A stretch of DNA of 64,000 nucleotides from Liolophura sinensis (lineage: Eukaryota; Mollusca; Polyplacophora; Chitonida; Chitonidae). Location of the stretch: positions 57,765,249-57,829,248 of the forward strand of contig NC_088295.1 of NCBI RefSeq assembly GCF_032854445.1. Reading direction: 5' to 3'. Both the position numbers and the translations under genes were made by a program. Below are positions 60,094 to 64,000 of this stretch, piece by piece (position 1 is the first letter of the stretch; every line of letters begins with the position of its first letter). The notes under the pieces were generated by a model. That model did not search any database and was not told where the DNA came from. It saw only the letters and a list, made by a program, of their open reading frames with translations.

Positions 60094-61150
60094 GATTCAA
60101 ATTTCCTTGCATTTTGGTGTAAAACCAAGAATTCTCTTTATAATGACTCGTAACGCTTAATCCCTCGGTTCACTCTCGCTGTTCACCTGAAATTGATGGA
60201 AATGTGTGGCAGTATTGCATTTAGGTGATGAAAAATGAAGTTACTTGCAGATTACACGTCTCCAACTATTATGAGTGCGAATGCTAACCTTGAGTTACAA
60301 GAAGTGCAGTACATGTACTTGTCTTCTACATGTAGGCTATATGTCGTGTCACGGATAGGAAAGTTCGTAAGTAACTTGTCAAAGGTGGGGTTTTTAATCC
60401 AGGGCACTCCGGCAAATTTTCTCTCACACATAAAACCGAGCACCATACAGTATACGCCTAAGCGAAGTTTGAGTGTGGCCTTGAACAAATATCAGTCAAT
60501 CAATCAATCGAATGTGCGAATGTGTCATACATATTGATCTGAAGGTGTTAAAATCTATGAGTGACGTGTAGGGAACTCATTCACAAAAGACAAAAGTAGT
60601 GTGATATAAGATGGAGCTTCATGTCTGGCGTCTTCAATAGGCCTACATGCACTGGCACAAATCTTGCCACTTAGATCGGTTTGCTACAAGACGACACCTT
60701 TGTGATGCCACCGAATTACACAAAGCCGCCAACTGGCAATTTAAAACTAAATTTGATGCATGGTGTAAACGTTTTTATATCTGTTGCATATATTTACACA
60801 ACAGATCGAGTTTATGGGTGGTGAACCGCATTTTGCGTCATTTTAGTAGCTTTCGTGTATACCCGTACTAGAAATTATTATTTTACGGTATTCCTTCTTA
60901 TATGTCACGCATATTGTCATTGAGATAGTCCCACCGTTATCAACTCGACTACAGATCTGATGTAATTTATGTTCCGGTTTTTTTGAAAATTTATTTATCA
61001 TTATTTATTTTCTTTTGGGTGGTGAGGAGGAAAGGTAGCTTTATGTAGCTTTTAGTGGTATTGCTGAATGGATTTTCAAGGGAGACAATGATAATACATT
61101 CATGGATGTCTCGAATCGCTGAGGGGAGGTTATCCCCCCTTCATAAAGTG
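60094..61150. other. No gene seen between vault RNA-like copies
   Basis: Short frames only; an AATC repeat at 60498-60512. Part of the 3' flank of copy 3 is shared with copy 1. Confidence 0.55.
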
Positions 61151-61161
61151 TTGCACAACCA
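61151..61161 (+). promoter_or_regulatory. TTGCACAACCA element 56 nt upstream of copy 4
   Basis: Identical 11-mer at the same distance upstream of copy 6 (63133-63143). A related TTCCACAACT lies about 58 nt upstream of copy 1. Position matches a proximal sequence element of Pol III genes with external promoters. Confidence 0.5.
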
Positions 61162-61206
61162 CACTTGTGGAATGACCTAGCAAATGTGAGCACCTACACA
61201 CGTACA

Positions 61207-61315
61207 GCGGCTTAGTCGTGTGGATACTTCGATAGAATTGGTTCTATATTTGCTTGTGGCGCGAAATTTAGTGAGTTCGAATCTCACAATGTCCACTGAC
61301 GCTGTCCGCTGTTTT
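61207..61315 (+). ncRNA. Vault RNA-like gene, copy 4
   Basis: The outer stem is CAGCGG/CCGCTG, a compensated change from TAGCGG/CCGCTA (its first pair again lies just 5' of the annotated start). The A-box region is identical to copy 2. The inner stem is GTGGAT/GTCCAC with a G-U pair. The central hairpin is long (ATTTGC ... GCGAAAT), the B-box arm is perfect, and GTTTTC gives a T4 stop. It has the TTGCACAACCA element 56 nt upstream but only a weak AT-rich patch at the TATA position. Confidence 0.68.
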
Positions 61316-61540
61316 CGCCAAAACGAAACTCAATATTGACTAGGTTAGGCCTATTTTATCAGAAAAGTCTGTTGTCTGAGTAATCCTAGACTATATTCTG
61401 TTAATCCAACATAAAAACTCTATTAGCTTAACAGGAAATTATGTTGGATATCACACAGAAAACAGACTTTCTGTTAAAATTAGCAGATTAATTTTTTTTG
61501 GTGTAGTTCGCGATATTAACTTAACGGTTAATTATACCGA

Positions 61541-61590
61541 TTTAGTGAGTTCGAATCTCACAAGATCCACTGACGCTGTCCGCTATTTTT
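61541..61590 (+). pseudogene. Vault RNA-like 3' fragment (copy 5)
   Basis: Starts TTTAGTGAGTTCGAATCTCA at the B-box arm and continues through ATCCACTGACGCTGTCCGCT to T5. The 5' half is absent. The 3' flank (GTCCTTTCAGTTTTGATTCT, ATTAAATAG) resembles that of copy 2, so it is a truncated duplicate. Confidence 0.75.
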
Positions 61591-62018
61591 GTCCTTTCAG
61601 TTTTGATTCTATTAAATAGCTTGAGTCATTTGTAGTCCTGGATGTCTACGCCACGCTGTTTTTTTTTTTTTTTATTTGTTCTGACGCTTGCATAGTCATG
61701 GCTGGGTCCCCAATGGGAAGAATTGCAAAATTTTGAAAAACAGACAATTACTACCCACCCAGTCACTCCTATACATTGCCCCGGGCACCTGACTGTTAAA
61801 ATCCCGAGATGTAGATCATTCAAATGGAAAATATTCATCCATATTTATTAAAGCCCAGCATCTCCGCTCACTTTTCATTTACGAAATGGCCGCCATCTAT
61901 ATGGCGCACATGTGCCGCTAGGCAGCATAAAATCAAGTGAGTACTTAATTCGCTGGAGATGCAATGAATGAAAGCCAGAACACCGTTATATAAATAAAAC
62001 TTCTGGGGTACGGCGATG

Positions 62019-62021
<3 letters not shown>

Positions 62022-62087
<66 letters not shown>
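62022..62087. repeat. (TA)n microsatellite
   Basis: About 66 bp of alternating T and A. Confidence 0.97.
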
Positions 62088-62088
<1 letters not shown>

Positions 62089-62178
62089 CCTATACATTAG
62101 ATGAAGTTACATAGAGTGTGAAACGTCTTTAATGAAGTTGTATAGGAAGGTGCGCGACTTAATTATAATTATTATTAC

Positions 62179-62294
62179 AACAAGCTTGCTCATGGTTAGG
62201 CTACAGGTTAAAGTATAAGGCTATACGACCAGAGCCGTGCTAGCCATCACGAGTTCAAAACTCACCTTAACCACTCACTATGTCCAATTCTTTT
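62179..62294 (+). ncRNA. Divergent vault RNA-like copy (copy 7)
   Basis: The 3' 44 nt align without gaps to copy 2 (about 31 identities). GAGTTC..A.CTCAC, CCACT.AC and TGTCC are shared, and a TTTT stop follows. The 5' part has GCTCATGGTTA.GCTACAGG, close to the vertebrate vault RNA A-box region. The inner stem TGGTTA/TAACCA is fully paired although its sequence differs from GTGGAT/ATCCAC. The outer stem is not evident. The 5' end is set by analogy. Confidence 0.45.
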
Positions 62295-62639
62295 ATTTAT
62301 TTTTAACTGCAAAGGTCTCCTTCTATATTGAAAAGACCACATTACTGTGTCCATAATTTTTTTTTGTCAATATTTTTTTCACAGAAATAAGAACAAAAAC
62401 TAATATTTTCTGTTAGATCGGTGTTTACGATGTTTTAAGATTCATATAAAGATATACAGAAATTCTTCCTCCTTTTCGCATGTTTGCACGGTATTTATTT
62501 TGCATATTCTGGAGGCATTATTCTGTGTTACCTGATAAAATTAAACACTAAGTGAAGGCCTGGCACAGGCACTTCAGTAGAGCAAAGTAATTAAAATACT
62601 ACAATATATATGGTACCTTAGGTTATCATACTATCCTAG

Positions 62640-62825
62640 GCTATCGTATACAGTCGGTTCCAAGTTCCTGATGCCATAAGCCTGCAGTATCGAAGAGTAT
62701 TTCTCTGACACTTAAACGACGGTGGGTAGATTTATTTAGAAAGCGGGGAAACCGGCTAGAACGTGGGGAAACCCACGGCCATCTGCAGATTATTGGTCAT
62801 ATATGATTTCGCGTACAACAATTTC
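62640..62825 (-). repeat. Duplicated block containing a SINE-A fragment, partner of 55190-55350
   Basis: CAGTCGGTTCCAAGTTCCTG, a reverse SINE-A remnant, then GCAGATTATTGGTCATATAT and GATTTCGCGT. Ties the 62-63 kb vault-like copies to the 46-55 kb array. Confidence 0.78.
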
Positions 62826-63188
62826 CAGCATGTATAGATTTCTCTTTCACAAATGCTTTCATTGGGTTATCTGAACGTGTACAAGATGCATGTTGATTTA
62901 ACCAGATAGGGCTATAATGCTCATGCCAAAGGGCCGGAGATATGATTTAAGACGAAAAGGCAATTATAATGATCGGCGAGATCTAGAAGTACATGAGATC
63001 TAAATTAGGTGCTATCTTCTCTAAAAGTCACTTCATAATATCAGGCATGATTTTTCGGTGATTTGAGGGAGTGAACATGCTGTTGGGTTGTTACCTCCCC
63101 TGGATCGTCTCAGTGACGTCACGATCTCGGGCTTGCACAACCAGGCCACTCGTGGTTAAGAGCTTATTTTAGCTACCGCAAACCTTGT

Positions 63189-63298
63189 GTTGGCTTAGTC
63201 GTGTGGGTACTTCGCAGATACTGATCTACAATTGACTGTCACTCAATTCAACATGGGTTCGAATCCCATAGAATCCACTGACGCTGTCCAGCACTTTT
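63189..63298 (+). ncRNA. Vault RNA-like gene, copy 6 (divergent, structurally complete)
   Basis: The sequence differs from copies 1-4 in every stem, yet the stems stay paired. The outer stem is TGTTGG/CCAGCA, the inner GTGGGT/ATCCAC, the D-like hairpin AGAT-ACTG-ATCT, the central hairpin AATTGA/TCAATT with a 7-nt loop, and the B-box arm ATGGG-TTCGAAT-CCCAT. The T run is seven long. TTATTTTA starts 25 nt upstream and TTGCACAACCA lies 56 nt upstream. The GGCTTAGTCGTGTGG A box and the ATCCACTGACGCTGTCC 3' strand are conserved. The central loop could be misread as a tRNA anticodon (GTC), but the D loop is far too short and the outer stem argues against a tRNA. Confidence 0.72.
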
Positions 63299-63301
63299 TT
63301 T

Positions 63302-63885
63302 CTTTGAATTTTACGAACACATATACATGTACATATGTTAGTATGTAAACACACAATGTAACGCTACCGCTTTGGCCTATTTACACGTACATATACATGC
63401 ATGTGGCGGTTGCCGTTGTAGGCCTATATAGATACGTATGTAAAGCCGATATAATAATAAGCAGAAAACTAAGCTGTGTTCACAGCATTATATTATATCT
63501 GTAGTATATAGTATAGACATATATTGTGATCTATAGGCCTATATATAGGCTTGTACGTGTGCATAACATTCAGCTAACCTCTACCGCCATTGAAGGTACA
63601 ACGCGTAGATGGCGAGTTCGAATCGAGCCGGCGCTATCTAGATCAGCTGTGGCTTAGCGTATCGTGAGATTTGTCAGATAGCTGGCAAAATATATACATA
63701 AACTTTGCCCCTCCCACGGCCATCCCACAGAACCCATATTTTTCAAGCTGACTGCCCTGTAATAAATGAAATATTTCTTTGCATAGATGTACATAATGTA
63801 CATAAATGTACTCGTCCTCTATAAGGTCCACTGCTGAGTAGTGGCATATAAAATCACACTTAATGACTGCTAGGCCTATACATGC
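63302..63885. other. No gene seen
   Basis: TA- and AGGCCTA-rich sequence. A lone B-box-like word (GCGAGTTCGAATCGAG) occurs near 63611, without the rest of a vault-like or tRNA structure. Confidence 0.5.
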
Positions 63886-63889
63886 CAAT

Positions 63890-64000
63890 ATATTTATTTA
63901 TTTATTTATCCGATTGGTGTTTTACGCCGTACTTAAGAATACTTCACTTATACGACAGCGCCAACATTATGGTGAGAGGAAACCAGGCACAGCCTGGAGG
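63890..64000 (-). mobile_element. SINE-A, continuing past the window
   Basis: TTATTTATCCGATTGGTGTT, TTACGCCGTACTTAAGAATA and the ATTATGGTGAGAGGAAACC core, reaching the window end. Confidence 0.9.

Noticed and set aside
63189-63298. tRNA-Asp gene (loop with GTC and a perfect B-box arm)
   Set aside because: No 7-bp acceptor stem of tRNA type fits. The D loop would be 4 nt and pairing continues far outside tRNA limits. Other copies have no consistent anticodon.
63575-63650. Further vault-like copy (GCGAGTTCGAATCGAG ... GGCGCTATC)
   Set aside because: Lacks the inner stem strand, A-box region and T run; at most a remnant.

Overview
The window is animal nuclear DNA. It has long introns with GT/AG boundaries, low coding density, A+T-rich intergenic DNA, many microsatellites, and several families of tRNA-derived SINEs. 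The commonest SINE (called SINE-A here, over 20 copies or fragments) and the overall gene and repeat style suggest a lophotrochozoan, most likely a mollusc. That assignment is an inference; no species marker is visible.

Layout. (1) 1-3.4 kb: the first coding exon, minus strand, of an acid-ceramidase/NAAA-like amidase, then SINEs. (2) 3.4-18.6 kb: a minus-strand gene for an AMPK-related Ser/Thr kinase closest to HUNK. I could assemble nine coding exons with matching splice phases (about 1,190 codons). Its introns hold SINEs and a small inverted-repeat element nested in a SINE. (3) 18.6-38.5 kb: a gene desert with SINE fragments, microsatellites, minisatellites and a decayed LINE RNase H remnant. 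(4) 38.5-40.4 kb: a plus-strand single-coding-exon class A GPCR of the GPR22 type, with a splice acceptor in its 5' UTR and a poly(A) signal. (5) 40.4-46.4 kb: no genes seen. (6) 46.4-63.4 kb: a decayed array of segmental duplications carrying a cluster of small RNA-like loci, a recent Ty3-type LTR retrotransposon, a candidate solo LTR and a 52-bp-type minisatellite.

The most interesting content is the cluster in region 6. Five near-complete copies, one divergent copy and one 3' fragment of a roughly 110-nt unit have a Pol III A box, a strong B box and a terminal T run. They also have a closing stem whose base pairs change in a compensatory way between copies, and upstream TATA-like and TTSCACAACY elements at similar distances. 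The layout and conserved words (GG.TACTTCGA.AG near the 5' end, the B box, then a GCTGTCC-type 3' strand and T run) match the vault RNA family. I interpret it as a tandemly expanded vault RNA locus in a protostome.

The LTR element sits in a duplicated flank of one vault RNA copy. The paralogous flank at 53.6 kb lacks the insertion and so serves as an empty-site control. The element has near-identical LTRs and a perfect 5-bp target duplication, but it lacks the RNase H region and has a frameshift near the integrase end, so it looks young but defective.
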